From positions 175,827 to 239,826 of the forward strand of contig NZ_KN050829.1 of the NCBI RefSeq assembly GCF_000746275.1: 64,000 bases of DNA, in the 5' to 3' direction. Positions 17,135 through 26,111 of this stretch are shown piece by piece. The position numbers and the translations under genes were made by a program. Each line of letters starts with the position of its first letter. Position 1 is the first letter of the stretch. Under the pieces are notes generated by a model. The model had not been told where the DNA came from. It saw only the letters and a list, made by a program, of their open reading frames with translations, and did not search any database. The DNA is from Thermopetrobacter sp. TC1 (GTDB lineage Bacteria; Pseudomonadota; Alphaproteobacteria; Rhizobiales; Aestuariivirgaceae).

Positions 17135-18071
17135 TGTCCCACAGCCGCGCCGCCCCGCGCACGCCGGAGGCCGGCCCGAAGCGCGGCGGCTTGAGATTCA
17201 CGCGCGGTTCATCGGCGAAAATATGGGGCCTCATGCGCGCCGGCACCGTTTCGTAAAGATGGGGCAGGGCAGAAAGCCCGCCGCCGAGCACGATCACCTC
17301 CGGATCGAAGATGTTCACCACATGCGCAAGCCCGCGCGCCAGCCTGTCCGCCAGGCGCTCAAGCGCGGCATTGGCGTCCTTGTCGCCCGCGCGCGCTGCC
17401 GCGGCAATCTCCTCGCCGGTCAGCCGCCGGCCGCTGGCCTCGGCAAAATCGCGCTCAAGGCCGCTTCCCGAGACATAGGTTTCCAGGCAGCCTGTGCGGC
17501 CGCACCAGCATCGCGGCGCCGGCAGATCCTCTTCGGTCATCCAGGGCAGGGGATTGTGCCCCCATTCACCGCCGATGCGGTTGTGTCCGCCGATGATCCG
17601 CCCATCGACCACAAGCCCGCCGCCGCAACCGGTGCCGATGATCACGCCAAAGACGGTGCGCGCACCGGCCGCGGCCCCATCCGTGGCTTCCGACAGGGCA
17701 AGGCAGTTGGCATCATTGGCCAGCCGCACCGGCCGTTTCAGGGCGGTTTCAAGATCGCGGCCGAAGTCCTGTCCGTTCAGCCAGGTGGAATTGGCGTTCT
17801 GCACCCGTCCCGTCACCGGCGAGATGGAGCCGGGCATGCCGATACCCACCGGCAGGGGCGCCTCCGCCTTGCCCGCGCCGGAAAGAACGGCATGTTCCGC
17901 TTCATGAACGAGTGCGGCAATGGCGGCAATGACGCCGTGATAATCCCCCTTCGGTGTGGCGCGGCGCCCTTCATGCACAATGGCTCCCTGCCCATCCATC
18001 ACCACGCAGGCGATCTTGGTGCCGCCAAGGTCGATGCCGATGCGCAAATTCTGTGAAGCGGTAACGGACAT
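17109..18071 (-). CDS. ROK-family sugar kinase
   Basis: A 320-residue ATP-dependent sugar kinase of the ROK family (fructokinase, glucokinase or N-acetylglucosamine kinase). It has the phosphate-binding RIGIDLGGTKIACVVMD, the catalytic aspartate region RLANDANCLALSEA, GTGCGGGLVVDG, and the ROK zinc motif APRCWCGRTGCLETYVSG. Substrate cannot be fixed by eye. It is nine bases downstream of the HAD gene and overlaps dinB, so DUF3572-HAD-ROK-dinB read as one transcription unit. Confidence 0.9.
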   Translation of the reverse strand: MSVTASQNLRIGIDLGGTKIACVVMDGQGAIVHEGRRATPKGDYHGVIAAIAALVHEAEHAVLSGAGKAEAPLPVGIGMPGSISPVTGRVQNANSTWLNGQDFGRDLETALKRPVRLANDANCLALSEATDGAAAGARTVFGVIIGTGCGGGLVVDGRIIGGHNRIGGEWGHNPLPWMTEEDLPAPRCWCGRTGCLETYVSGSGLERDFAEASGRRLTGEEIAAAARAGDKDANAALERLADRLARGLAHVVNIFDPEVIVLGGGLSALPHLYETVPARMRPHIFADEPRVNLKPPRFGPASGVRGAARLWDIAGDDWIF

Positions 18072-18080
18072 GATCGCGCC

Positions 18081-18887
18081 TCATCGTCTCGCCGCCGGCC
18101 GCACCTGACGTGCGACTTTTTGGGGCCGGCCCAACAGGTGCGACACATGGGCGTGCGCCGCGCGCCAGTCATGCACGCGCACATGCGGATGCGCCGGACA
18201 GGCGGCATGGCGGGCAAAACGCGCATCATGCAGGAAATGCACAAGCCCCGCCGATGGCACATGCCGCCCGGCGGACTCCAGGAATTCGGCATGATCATCG
18301 ATGAAGGCGCATGGCGCCTGCACCTTTGCCGCCAGGGCCCGCACCGCCGGGCCCTTTGGCCCGCTGTTGGTCACCAGCGGCCAGGGAAACCCATGGCGCA
18401 GAAGATTGCGCCGCCGCGGCTCATGGTATGCATGCGGCAGATTGGTGAGCAGCACGATCTGCGCCCCGGCCTGTTCCAGATCGGCCAGGCTTTCCGCAGC
18501 GCCGGCAATGGGGTCGAGATCGTGAATGCGCTCCTTGAAGAAGCGTTCAACGAGCGCACGCACCACAGGCGTGCTCAAGGCCTTGCCGTCTTTCATGCGG
18601 CGCACGTTGCCCTCAATGGACCAGGAATCCGGCGCAAGATAGAGATCCTGCTCGGCAAGCCAGGCCTCAAAGCCGCGGATGAAATGCAGCGTTACCTCAT
18701 CCACATCACAGATCAGAAGCGGCCGCCCCGGCGCAAGATCGATGGCGCGGATCTGGCGCATGGTGACGCCATCGGGCCATCGCGCCCGCAATAAGGAGCG
18801 CGCACCCCGGCCGAGGCGAAAAAGCAAAGCGGCCAGCCTGGGGCGCGAGGAAGCTTTGCGGGATATGGTCATTCTCCTGTTCACCAT
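18081..18887 (-). CDS. HAD-superfamily protein
   Basis: A 268-residue protein with recognisable HAD motifs: LLICDVDEVTLHF (motif I, with Glu where many have Gly), IVLLTNLP (motif II), GPKGPAVRAL (lysine) and CAFIDDHAEF (motif IV). Function unknown. Basic N-terminus of about 40 residues rich in Arg precedes the fold. The start overlaps the DUF3572 gene stop by seven bases and the ROK kinase follows after nine bases, so it is mid-operon. Confidence 0.75.
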   Translation of the reverse strand: MVNRRMTISRKASSRPRLAALLFRLGRGARSLLRARWPDGVTMRQIRAIDLAPGRPLLICDVDEVTLHFIRGFEAWLAEQDLYLAPDSWSIEGNVRRMKDGKALSTPVVRALVERFFKERIHDLDPIAGAAESLADLEQAGAQIVLLTNLPHAYHEPRRRNLLRHGFPWPLVTNSGPKGPAVRALAAKVQAPCAFIDDHAEFLESAGRHVPSAGLVHFLHDARFARHAACPAHPHVRVHDWRAAHAHVSHLLGRPQKVARQVRPAARR

Positions 18888-19165
18888 GCATCGCGGGTGC
18901 CGCTCAGCCGCATCCAGGAAAGGCGCGGCATGTCCGCCTCGATATCCATGTCGGCGACGAAGGACAAAAGCAGGGATTCGTCACCGAGAAGATACTCCAG
19001 CACCGCCGCCAGGGTGGCGTCATCATCCAGTTGCTCTTTCAGCGCCAGAAGCGGCATGCCGGTGCTGGCCTCAAAGCGGCCGCTTCTGTATGGATCGCGC
19101 AAAAGCCATTCCACCGCCCGCAGGGCCAGCACCTGGGCGGTCTCGCGATCGGGCAGGGTGGTCAT
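18881..19165 (-). CDS. DUF3572 family protein
   Basis: A 94-residue acidic protein matching the DUF3572 pattern: AQVLALRAVEWLLRDP, then RFEASTGMPLLALKEQ and FLLGDESLLL-type helix (here YLLGDESLLLSFVADMDI). The family is alphaproteobacterial, small and without known function. First gene of the run leading to dinB, and upstream of divK in the opposite direction. It is too short for more to be said. Confidence 0.75.
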   Translation of the reverse strand: MTTLPDRETAQVLALRAVEWLLRDPYRSGRFEASTGMPLLALKEQLDDDATLAAVLEYLLGDESLLLSFVADMDIEADMPRLSWMRLSGTRDAW

Positions 19166-19195
19166 CGCCGTTAGAAACCTTGTGCCTTGAAACGT

Positions 19196-19382
19196 CTGTT
19201 AACCATTAGCGATTGTCCCCGCTTCCGGTCAATCGCAGATGACGCGCCGGTTAAGCTATTGGTGAGGAATCTCTGCAACCATCGCAACGGATGCGCGGAA
19301 GGGCCGATTCGCCCTTCTTGCGCCTGTTTGTGCAGGGTGGCGCATGCGGGTGTGTGTGATTGAGTGATCTGCGTGCCCGGGG
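19196..19382 (+). promoter_or_regulatory. Upstream region of divK with CtrA half-sites
   Basis: GTTAACCATTAG near 19,198 and CGGTTAAGC near 19,248 contain TTAA halves of the CtrA box, but not at the 7-base spacing. CtrA control of divK is known in relatives; here it is only suggested. Confidence 0.25.
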
Positions 19383-19397
19383 ATGGGGTTGATTCCC

Positions 19398-19823
19398 ATG
19401 GCAGAGACGTCGAAGGCCGGCACGACCGGGAATCGGGCAAGGAAGGTCCTCGTGGTGGAGGACAACGAGCTCAACATGAAGCTCTTCAACGACCTGCTCG
19501 AATCCCAGGGATATGAAGTGATCCAGACGCGCGATGGCTTGAGCGCGCTCGATCTGGCGCGCGCACACCGGCCTGATCTCATCATCATGGACATTCAGCT
19601 GCCGGAAGTGCCGGGAACGGATGTCATCAAGTGGCTGAAGGAGGATGAGAGCCTTCGCCATATTCCGGTCATCGCGGTCACGGCCTTCGCCATGAAGGGC
19701 GATCAGGAGCGCATTCGCGAATCCGGCTGCGAAGCCTACATGTCCAAACCGATCACGGTCACGGAATTCCTGGAGACGGTGCGCCGTTTCCTGGAAGGAC
19801 GCGACGAGCAGGGAGGGAGCTGA
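19398..19823 (+). CDS. divK: Single-domain response regulator DivK
   Basis: DivK passes phosphate-dependent signals to the DivJ/PleC kinases and thereby controls CtrA. The protein is one receiver domain: [19 protein letters not shown] at the start with the acid pair, the phosphorylated aspartate in [10 protein letters not shown], the conserved VTAFAMKGD threonine region and SKPI lysine. This sequence is almost diagnostic for DivK. I choose the ATG at 19,398; an ATG five codons earlier is in frame but has less room for a ribosome site. pleD starts three bases after the stop. Confidence 0.95.
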   Translation: MAETSKAGTTGNRARKVLVVEDNELNMKLFNDLLESQGYEVIQTRDGLSALDLARAHRPDLIIMDIQLPEVPGTDVIKWLKEDESLRHIPVIAVTAFAMKGDQERIRESGCEAYMSKPITVTEFLETVRRFLEGRDEQGGS

Positions 19824-19826
19824 TCC

Positions 19827-21197
19827 ATGAGCGCCCGTGTGCTCGTCGTTGACGATATCCTGGCCAACGTCCGCCTGCTGGAGGCCAAGCTGCAGTCGGA
19901 ATACTTCGAGGTGGCCACGGCCATGAACGGCATTGATGCGCTGGAAAAGGTGCAGCGCATCAAGCCGGATATCGTGCTGCTCGATGTGATGATGCCGGGC
20001 ATGGACGGGCTGGAGGTCTGCCGCCGCATCAAGTCCAATCCCGAGACCCAGCACATTCCGGTGATCATGGTCACCGCGCTCGATCAGCCCGAGGACAAGG
20101 TGCGCGGGCTGGAGGCGGGGGCGGATGATTTCCTCACCAAGCCGGTCAACGACATCGCCCTGTTCTCGCGGGTGAAGTCGCTTGTGCGGCTGAAGATGCT
20201 CATGGATGAGCTGCTTGCCCGCGGCGCGTCCGAAGGCATGGGCGGCCGCCCGCTGCTCTCCGAGGAGGAGGAGAAGCGCCCCGGCCGCATCCTGTTCGTG
20301 GACGATCGTGAGCGCCTCTATGGCCGGGTCAAGGCGGCGCTGGAGGGGCATCATCATCTCGATTTCGTCAATGATCCCCTCAAGGCCCTGGAGGAGGTGG
20401 AGCGCCACGATTATGAGCTCATCATGGTCAACATGGACATGGAGAGCTACGACGGCCTCAGGCTGTGCTCGCAGTTCCGCTCGCTGGAGGCGACGCGGCA
20501 GGTGCCCATCCTCATCATCATCGACCCTGATGATACCGCACGCCTGGCCAAGGCGCTGGAGCTGGGCGTGAACGACTATCTCATGCGCCCCATCGATCCG
20601 CAGGAGACGCTGGCCCGCGTCAACACCCAGATCCGCCGTTCGCGCTACACCCGTAAGCTGCGCGAGAACGTGCGCCGCTCCATTGCGCTGTCCGTCACCG
20701 ATCCGCTCACCGGCCTTTACAACCGCCGTTACATGACCACCCATGGCGAGGCGCTGGTGGACGAGGCAGCCAATCGCGGCAAGGCCTTTTCACTGCTCAT
20801 GCTGGATCTGGATCACTTCAAGCGCATCAACGACGAATATGGTCATGATGTCGGCGACCGCGTGCTGCAGGAGCTGGCCCGCCGCTTGAAGGCGCATGTG
20901 CGCCGGCTCGATATCGTTTGCCGCATTGGTGGTGAGGAGTTCGTGGTGCTGCTGCCGGGCACGCCTGTGGATATTGCCCAGCGCGTGGCCGAACGCCTGC
21001 GCATCGCCATTGCCGAAGAGCCGTTCCAGGTGGGCACGCCTGAGGAGCCCCTGTCCCTGAATGTGACAACATCGATCGGCGTGGCCGGCTTTGAGCGCTC
21101 GGATGATACGCTGGAGTCCATCCTCAAGCGCGCCGATGAGGCTCTTTATGAGGCCAAGAACGCCGGGCGCAACCGCGTTGTCCTGCACGCGGCCTGA
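19827..21197 (+). CDS. pleD: Diguanylate cyclase response regulator PleD
   Basis: Makes cyclic di-GMP during the swarmer-to-stalked transition. Domain order is REC1 (about 1-125, phospho-site in IVLLDVMMPGMDG), REC2 (about 150-270; MVNMDMESYDG has Asn at the usual Asp, so an adaptor domain) and GGDEF (about 290-456) with the GGEEF active loop. RRLD sits five residues before GGEEF, the RxxD product-inhibition site. 456 residues matches Caulobacter PleD. Operon with divK; rpmG lies downstream on the other strand, as in relatives. Confidence 0.97.
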   Translation: MSARVLVVDDILANVRLLEAKLQSEYFEVATAMNGIDALEKVQRIKPDIVLLDVMMPGMDGLEVCRRIKSNPETQHIPVIMVTALDQPEDKVRGLEAGADDFLTKPVNDIALFSRVKSLVRLKMLMDELLARGASEGMGGRPLLSEEEEKRPGRILFVDDRERLYGRVKAALEGHHHLDFVNDPLKALEEVERHDYELIMVNMDMESYDGLRLCSQFRSLEATRQVPILIIIDPDDTARLAKALELGVNDYLMRPIDPQETLARVNTQIRRSRYTRKLRENVRRSIALSVTDPLTGLYNRRYMTTHGEALVDEAANRGKAFSLLMLDLDHFKRINDEYGHDVGDRVLQELARRLKAHVRRLDIVCRIGGEEFVVLLPGTPVDIAQRVAERLRIAIAEEPFQVGTPEEPLSLNVTTSIGVAGFERSDDTLESILKRADEALYEAKNAGRNRVVLHAA

Positions 21198-21225
21198 CAC
21201 GTTGGGCTCTTAAGCCCGCGTCTGG

Positions 21226-21379
21226 CAGCTTCAGCATACTACACGACACCCCCATCGTCATACCGGCGAAAGCCGGTATCTCAGGCCATTGATTCATGCG
21301 TTTGTGGCCCGAGACCCCGGCTGATCTACGGGGTGACGAGAAAGATGGAAACGGTGTGTCGTGTAGTGTGCAGCTTCAG
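21226..21379. mobile_element. Transposon-like repeat (136 bp) with perfect 9-bp target duplication
   Basis: The element spans 21,235-21,370. It starts CATACTACACGACAC and ends GTGTCGTGTAGTGTG, inverted repeats matching at 14 of 15. Both sides carry CAGCTTCAG (21,226-21,234 and 21,371-21,379). Internal hairpins include ATACCGGC-GAAA-GCCGGTAT and ACCCCGGC...GGGGT. There is no room for a transposase, so it is a MITE needing one in trans. It sits 20 bases upstream of a sigma-54 promoter. Confidence 0.85.
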
Positions 21380-21397
21380 GCCTTTTTTCCGCAAAAC

Positions 21398-21415
21398 TTG
21401 GCATGCCTCTTGCTT
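21398..21415 (+). promoter_or_regulatory. Sigma-54 (RpoN) -24/-12 promoter
   Basis: TTGGCATGCCTCTTGCTT has GG (21,400-21,401) and GC (21,412-21,413) ten bases apart and matches the TGGCAYR-N4-TTGC consensus nearly completely. The predicted start is near 21,425. No enhancer-binding site was identified; the repeat just upstream may have moved one. Confidence 0.6.
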
Positions 21416-21424
21416 CAATGGGGA

Positions 21425-21660
21425 GCAAACGCCCGGGTGTCGCGCCATGAAACAGGCGGCTGTGCATTCGGGCCGTGATGCCTGCCATTGCGGGTTCCGC
21501 CGCATCACCCGCAAACTCCATGGCAGGCCGGCCAGTCCGTCATGGGCGGACATGATGGACCGCCGCGGACTGGCCACCTCATGCCGGGGGGCATCCGGCC
21601 GTCGTTGGGGAGAGTCAAGCAAAAGGGCCGGCGCTTTCAGACAAGCGTCGGCCCTTTTCC
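21425..21660 (+). ncRNA. Candidate structured small RNA, sigma-54 driven
   Basis: From the predicted start the plus strand can fold into successive strong hairpins. The first (21,480-21,528) pairs GCCTGCCAT with ATGGCAGGC and, within, TGCGGGT with ACCCGCA. The second (21,530-21,575) pairs GGCCAGTCCG with CGGACTGGCC and has an inner TCATG/CATGA stem with loop GGCGGA. The third is ATGCC-GGGG-GGCAT at 21,581-21,594. A 16-bp terminator ends it. Short frames crossing it have no family look; the first after the predicted start is only ten codons. I could not match it to a known RNA family by eye. Confidence 0.55.
21621..21658. terminator. Bidirectional intrinsic terminator (small RNA and rpmG)
   Basis: AAAAGGGCCGGCGCTT and AAGCGTCGGCCCTTTT pair over 16 bases (one G-U) around a TCAGAC loop. 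Flanking A and T runs serve both strands: the rightward RNA from 21,425 and the leftward rpmG, whose stop is at 21,696. Confidence 0.88.
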
Positions 21661-21695
21661 CATCCGGATTCTGATCCGCTTCTGGCGCGGGCGGC

Positions 21696-21863
21696 TTACT
21701 TGATCTTCGCCTCGCGGAATTCCACGTGCTTGCGCACCACGGGATCATACTTGCGCTTCACCAGCTTGCCGGTGATGTTGCGGGTGTTCTTCTTGGTCAC
21801 GTAATAATAGCCCGTGCCGGCGGAGCTCACCAGCTTGATCTTGATGGTTGTTGCTTTGGCCAT
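21696..21863 (-). CDS. rpmG: 50S ribosomal protein L33
   Basis: A 55-residue large-subunit ribosomal protein starting [21 protein letters not shown] and ending in the basic [17 protein letters not shown], the classic L33 form. It lacks the CxxC pairs, so it is the zinc-free type. The ATG at 21,863 is preceded by GGAGATT; the 14-codon frame extension upstream is not part of L33. Position after pleD is conserved in relatives, though on the opposite strand here. Terminates at the hairpin at 21,621. Confidence 0.97.
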   Translation of the reverse strand: MAKATTIKIKLVSSAGTGYYYVTKKNTRNITGKLVKRKYDPVVRKHVEFREAKIK

Positions 21864-22038
21864 GGCTTGAATCTCCTGCCTCTTCTGCCGTTTGCCGACA
21901 GACAAAACCTCACCACCCCGCCGCCCCGGCGGGCGTGCGAACTGTTGCGCAGCGTATCGCCCAAGCTGATGCGCAAGTCAATACCTGCCTGTCGCGGATC
22001 GGAGCGCACGAAGACACTCGACGCCGGGAATGGGTGCA

Positions 22039-22998
22039 TCAATGCGCATCATCGCCCTGAAGCTGCCGCTCCAGCAGGCGGCAGAATTTCAGGCCATAGA
22101 GAAAGGTGGCCCAGGAAAGGTGAATCCACAGAAGAAAGAACAGGGCCGAGGCCACGCTGCCGTAGATGCTCTCGTAAGTCTGCGAGCGCGAGACATAGAG
22201 CACGAACAGCCAGCGCGTGGCGCTCCACACCAGTGCGGCCAGAAAGGAGCTGATCGCCACCGCCCGCATGTCCATGCGCCGGTTGGGCGCGCGGGCATAA
22301 AGCAGGAAGAAGGCGCCCCATACGAGAAGCCAGGGCAGAATGCTCAAAGGGTGGATCCAGCGGGTGAGCGTATGGCCGCCCAGCCAGGCATCCAGCTGCA
22401 CCGAAACGGCATAGGCTGAGCCCGCCAGTAAAGGGATGGCCAGGATGAGCAGGCCATAATCGCGCACGATCTGCCAGGGGTTGCGGATGGGCGCCTCGCA
22501 GATGTCGTTGACGATGAAATCGAACGTGCGCACGAACAGCACCACGGTCAGGGTCACATAGGCCACGCCCAGCCAGCCCAGCGCGCTAGCATTGGCCGTG
22601 AAGCGATCAAGCCAGGTGCGCACCGCCGCGGCCTTTTCCGGCAGCAGGAAGGCATAGGCCTGCCGCTCCAAATCGGCCTTCAGGTCCTCAAACAGGGGCA
22701 GGGAGGAGAGCACCGCCGTCATCACCACGATCAGCGGAATGAGCGCAAACAGCGTGCTCCAGCTCAAAGAGGCGGCATAGTGCTCCAGGCGGGCATCGAA
22801 CAGCGCCCTGAGAAAGCCGGAAAGAAAGGCCCAGGCATTGTTGAGAAGCCGGCGCACCTGCCGCCAGCGCACATAGGCCCGGCGCGAACGGCTTTTGTGG
22901 CTCAGGATGGCGTCATCCGCCCGTTCCCTGGCCGGGGCGCCTTTGCGGGATGTCTGCCTTTCATGCATGATCGGGATGATCGGCCACCGTTTCCGCAA
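22039..22998 (-). CDS. YihY/BrkB-family inner-membrane protein
   Basis: A 319-residue integral membrane protein of the YihY/UPF0761 family, formerly called ribonuclease BN. Family hallmarks are [18 protein letters not shown] in the first membrane segment, [26 protein letters not shown], and [22 protein letters not shown] near the end. About six membrane helices are visible. A basic cytoplasmic N-terminus of about 60 residues comes first. Function unknown, perhaps transport. Its start lies 38 bases inside the end of the upstream YbdK-like gene. Confidence 0.9.
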   Translation of the reverse strand: MRKRWPIIPIMHERQTSRKGAPARERADDAILSHKSRSRRAYVRWRQVRRLLNNAWAFLSGFLRALFDARLEHYAASLSWSTLFALIPLIVVMTAVLSSLPLFEDLKADLERQAYAFLLPEKAAAVRTWLDRFTANASALGWLGVAYVTLTVVLFVRTFDFIVNDICEAPIRNPWQIVRDYGLLILAIPLLAGSAYAVSVQLDAWLGGHTLTRWIHPLSILPWLLVWGAFFLLYARAPNRRMDMRAVAISSFLAALVWSATRWLFVLYVSRSQTYESIYGSVASALFFLLWIHLSWATFLYGLKFCRLLERQLQGDDAH

Positions 22999-24109
22999 TC
23001 AGCCTGTCCACCACCGCGCGCAGGGCGTCCTCATGGCTGGCGCCCGCTTTTCGCGCCGCTTCATAGGTGGCCCGCTGCCGGTCGGCGCTGCTGCCGCGGG
23101 AGAGAATGTCGCTGGCCGCTGCCAGCTCCCGCGTGCAGCCCAGGGCGGCGGCATCCTCGGCCAGAAGCTCCTGCAGCTCTTCCAGCAGCTCCGCATAGGG
23201 CACGAGCGTGCCGCGCCCGAAATCGATCAGCCCCTCGTCCATGCCATAGCGCTGCGCCCGCCAGCGGTTTTCGTTGATGAGAAAGCGGTCATACTGCCGC
23301 CAGCGCTGATTGTCGCGCCGCAGCCGGTAGAGCATGCGCACCAGGCATTGCACCATGGCGGCGATGGACATCGCATCATCCAGCCAGGTGCACACATCGC
23401 AAATGCGCACCTCCAGAGTGGGAAAGCGCGCCGAGGGCCTCAGATCCCACCAGATCTTGGTGGCGTCCTCGATGATGCCCACGTTGACCAGCGCATTCAC
23501 CGCCCGCTGATATTCCGCCCAGGAATCGAAGGTGGGCGGAAGCCCGGTGCGCGGCAGATTGTCGAATATGGTGAGGCGATAGGACTTCAGCCCCGTATCA
23601 CGCCCCTGCCAGAAGGGCGAGGAGGTGGACAGCGCCAGCAGGTGCGGCAGGAAATAGGAAAGCTGGTTGAAAATGTCGATGCGCAGATCCTCATCCTCCA
23701 CACCCACATGCACATGCATGCCGCAGATGAGCATGCGCTGGCCCACGCCCTGTAAGTCCCGCGCCAGTTCGAGATAGCGCTCCTTGGGCGTGAAGTGCTG
23801 GCGCGACCAGTCGGCAAAGGGATGGGTGGAGGCGGCAATCGGCGCAAGGCCGTGCTTTTCGGCCAGAGCGCCCAGCTTTGTGCGCAGCCGGTGCAGATCG
23901 GCGCGGGCTTCCGCCACGGTGCGGCAGACGCGGGTTTCCACCTCGATCTGGCATTGCAGGAATTCCGGCGAGACCTGTCCGGAAAGTTCTTTTTCAGCTT
24001 CCTCCATCAGCCCTTTCGGCGCCTCGCGCACAAGATCGCGGCTTTTTCTGTCCACAAGCAGGTATTCTTCCTCAATGCCGATGGTGAAGCTGGGTTCGCG
24101 CAGGGTCAT
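22961..24109 (-). CDS. YbdK-type carboxylate-amine ligase (glutamate-cysteine ligase family 2)
   Basis: ATP-dependent carboxylate-amine ligase of 382 residues, weak gamma-glutamylcysteine synthetase type. It opens [20 protein letters not shown], the family's metal-binding acid cluster, followed by [16 protein letters not shown] and the late [12 protein letters not shown] choose the ATG at 24,109 just before the conserved opening; the frame runs 65 codons further upstream without conserved features. The 3' end overlaps yihY by 38 bases on the same strand, implying coupled expression. True substrate in the cell is unknown. Confidence 0.88.
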   Translation of the reverse strand: MTLREPSFTIGIEEEYLLVDRKSRDLVREAPKGLMEEAEKELSGQVSPEFLQCQIEVETRVCRTVAEARADLHRLRTKLGALAEKHGLAPIAASTHPFADWSRQHFTPKERYLELARDLQGVGQRMLICGMHVHVGVEDEDLRIDIFNQLSYFLPHLLALSTSSPFWQGRDTGLKSYRLTIFDNLPRTGLPPTFDSWAEYQRAVNALVNVGIIEDATKIWWDLRPSARFPTLEVRICDVCTWLDDAMSIAAMVQCLVRMLYRLRRDNQRWRQYDRFLINENRWRAQRYGMDEGLIDFGRGTLVPYAELLEELQELLAEDAAALGCTRELAAASDILSRGSSADRQRATYEAARKAGASHEDALRAVVDRLIAETVADHPDHA

Positions 24110-24330
24110 CCGTCCGTCATCCGCCGCTTGAATGGTGTGCCGCCTGTTCTTCTTAAGCCGCTCTGCCGGGCCCGTAACGGGAAAAGTATAGGCGAAGGGC
24201 TGCCGCCGCTGGCAAGCGTCAAGGCGCTTTCTGCGCCGCATCGCCGCATTTTCCCCTTGCTGCGGGGCGGGAAATGTGGTTCCAGCGAGCGGGACGTTTG
24301 GCATGTCACAAGGCTGGAGGATGGGCGCCC

Positions 24331-25188
24331 ATGTCGGCCGCGCTGGAGGTGATCGACGTGTCCTTGAGTTTCGGGGGCGTGCGCGCCGTCGATCACTGTT
24401 CGCTGAAGGTGGAGGCAGGCTCGATCACCGGCCTCATCGGCCCCAATGGCGCCGGCAAGACCACGCTGTTCAACATCATCGCCGGGCTCTATCGTCCGGA
24501 CGCGGGCAGGATCCTTCTTGACGGTGAGGACATCACCGGCCTTCCCGCCCATGTGCTCTTTCACAGGGGGCTTGTGCGCACCTTTCAGATTCCCCATGCC
24601 TTCACATCCATGACCGCGCTGGAAAATCTCATGGTCGTGCCGCCGCATCAGCCCGGCGAGAGCCTGCTGGCCACCTGGTTTCGCCCCTCGCTGGTGCGCG
24701 ATCGGGAGGCGGAGGTGCGCGCCCGTGCCCGCGAGGTTCTGGATTTTCTCAATCTTTCCCATGTGATGCACGAAGCGGCCGGCAATCTCTCCGGCGGTCA
24801 GAAGAAGCTTCTGGAACTGGGCCGCACCATGATGACCGAGGCGCGCATCGTCCTGCTGGATGAGATCGCCGCCGGCGTGAACCGCACCTTGCTCAAGGAG
24901 CTGCTTGCGGCCATCCGCCGCCTCAATCGCGAGGCGGACTATACCTTTTTCGTCATCGAGCATGACATGGACATGATCGGCGCCCTCTGTGATCCGGTGA
25001 TCTGCATGGTGCGCGGCCGGGTGTTGCGCACCGGCACGCTTGCCGAGCTGCGCAAGGATCCCCGCGTGATCGAGGCCTATTTCGGCGGCGATCCCATGGG
25101 TGAGCCCCATGCTGTTTCCCTTGAAGCGGCAGCGAAAGAAAGCGCCCCCAGCGCTGCGCCCGGCACGCAGAGGGAGGGCAGGGCATGA
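24331..25188 (+). CDS. ABC transporter ATPase, LivG type
   Basis: A 285-residue ATP-binding subunit of the branched-chain amino acid/urea transporter class. Walker A is [12 protein letters not shown], the LivG-type insert [22 protein letters not shown] follows, the signature is [17 protein letters not shown] and Walker B is [13 protein letters not shown]. The start at 24,331 has GGAGG about 13 bases ahead; an earlier in-frame ATG is less likely. The stop overlaps the next ATPase by four bases (ATGA). No permease or binding-protein gene is in the window, so the partners are encoded elsewhere. Confidence 0.92.
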   Translation: MSAALEVIDVSLSFGGVRAVDHCSLKVEAGSITGLIGPNGAGKTTLFNIIAGLYRPDAGRILLDGEDITGLPAHVLFHRGLVRTFQIPHAFTSMTALENLMVVPPHQPGESLLATWFRPSLVRDREAEVRARAREVLDFLNLSHVMHEAAGNLSGGQKKLLELGRTMMTEARIVLLDEIAAGVNRTLLKELLAAIRRLNREADYTFFVIEHDMDMIGALCDPVICMVRGRVLRTGTLAELRKDPRVIEAYFGGDPMGEPHAVSLEAAAKESAPSAAPGTQREGRA

Positions 25189-25910
25189 GCGCGCTGCTTG
25201 AAATTCAGGATCTGCACGGCGGCTATGGCGGCGCCGATATCCTGAAAGGTGTGGATCTTTCCCTCGCCAGGGGGCAGATCGGCGTCATCGCCGGGCCCAA
25301 CGGTGCGGGCAAGTCCACGCTGCTTAAGGCCATATTCGGCCTTGTGACCATCACAGGCGGCCGCATCTTTCTTGATGATGCCGACATCACCGGCCTTGCC
25401 CCGGAAAAACTGGTGCGCCGCGGGCTTTCTTTCGTGCCGCAGGAACACAATGTCTTTCCCTCGCTCACGGTGCGGGAAAATCTGGAGATGGGCGGCTTCA
25501 TCCGCAGCGACGATCTGGAGCCGCATATTGAGCGCATTTTCTCTATTTTTCCGCCCTTGCGCGAAAAGGCGGAACAGCCCGCCGGTGAGCTTTCCGGCGG
25601 ACAGCGGCAGATGGTGGCCATGGGCCGGGCGCTGATGACCGAGCCGCGCCTGCTGTTGCTGGATGAGCCCACCGCCGGGCTGTCACCGAAATACATGAAC
25701 GAGATCTTCGATCAGGTGCGGGCGGTCAATGCCACGGGGGTGACCGTGCTCATGGTGGAACAGAACGCCAGGCAGGCGCTGGCCATCGCTGATGTCGGTT
25801 TCATCATCGCCTCCGGCCGCAATCTCCATACCGGCACGGGCGCAGCCCTGCTGGCCGATCCGCAGGTGGCGGAAAGCTTCCTTGGCGGCCGCACGCCCGA
25901 GGAGGCGTGA
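25185..25910 (+). CDS. ABC transporter ATPase, LivF type
   Basis: A 241-residue second ATPase of the same transporter class. Walker A is GPNGAGKSTLLK, the LivF-like FVPQEHNVFPSLTVRENLEMG follows, the signature is LSGGQRQMVAMGRALM and Walker B LLLLDEPTAGLSP. It is translated from an ATGA overlap with the LivG-type gene. LivG/LivF pairs act as a heterodimer on two membrane subunits; here neither those nor a periplasmic binding protein are adjacent. Substrate therefore open: branched-chain amino acids, urea or amides. Confidence 0.92.
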   Translation: MSALLEIQDLHGGYGGADILKGVDLSLARGQIGVIAGPNGAGKSTLLKAIFGLVTITGGRIFLDDADITGLAPEKLVRRGLSFVPQEHNVFPSLTVRENLEMGGFIRSDDLEPHIERIFSIFPPLREKAEQPAGELSGGQRQMVAMGRALMTEPRLLLLDEPTAGLSPKYMNEIFDQVRAVNATGVTVLMVEQNARQALAIADVGFIIASGRNLHTGTGAALLADPQVAESFLGGRTPEEA

Positions 25911-26111
25911 GTGCGACCTTGAAAAACGCGCGTAGTCATTCACGCCCTGCGCCCGCCGATCTCCGGATTCTTGTCTGCGCCTTGGGCTCTTCCCATATGT
26001 AAAAGGGGAGATGTGCGTGCGCTCTTTGAACGGGAGCGGGAAGGCTGGCTCGTGGGACAGGCTCTCGGGAAACGTAAACCTTTCGGGAAGGATGAAGGGA
26101 GGCTTAGGACC

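Noticed and set aside
21333..21674. 113-codon plus frame over the sigma-54 region
   Set aside because: It starts before the promoter, inside the MITE, and crosses all hairpins and the terminator; Arg/Cys/Ser-rich chance composition.
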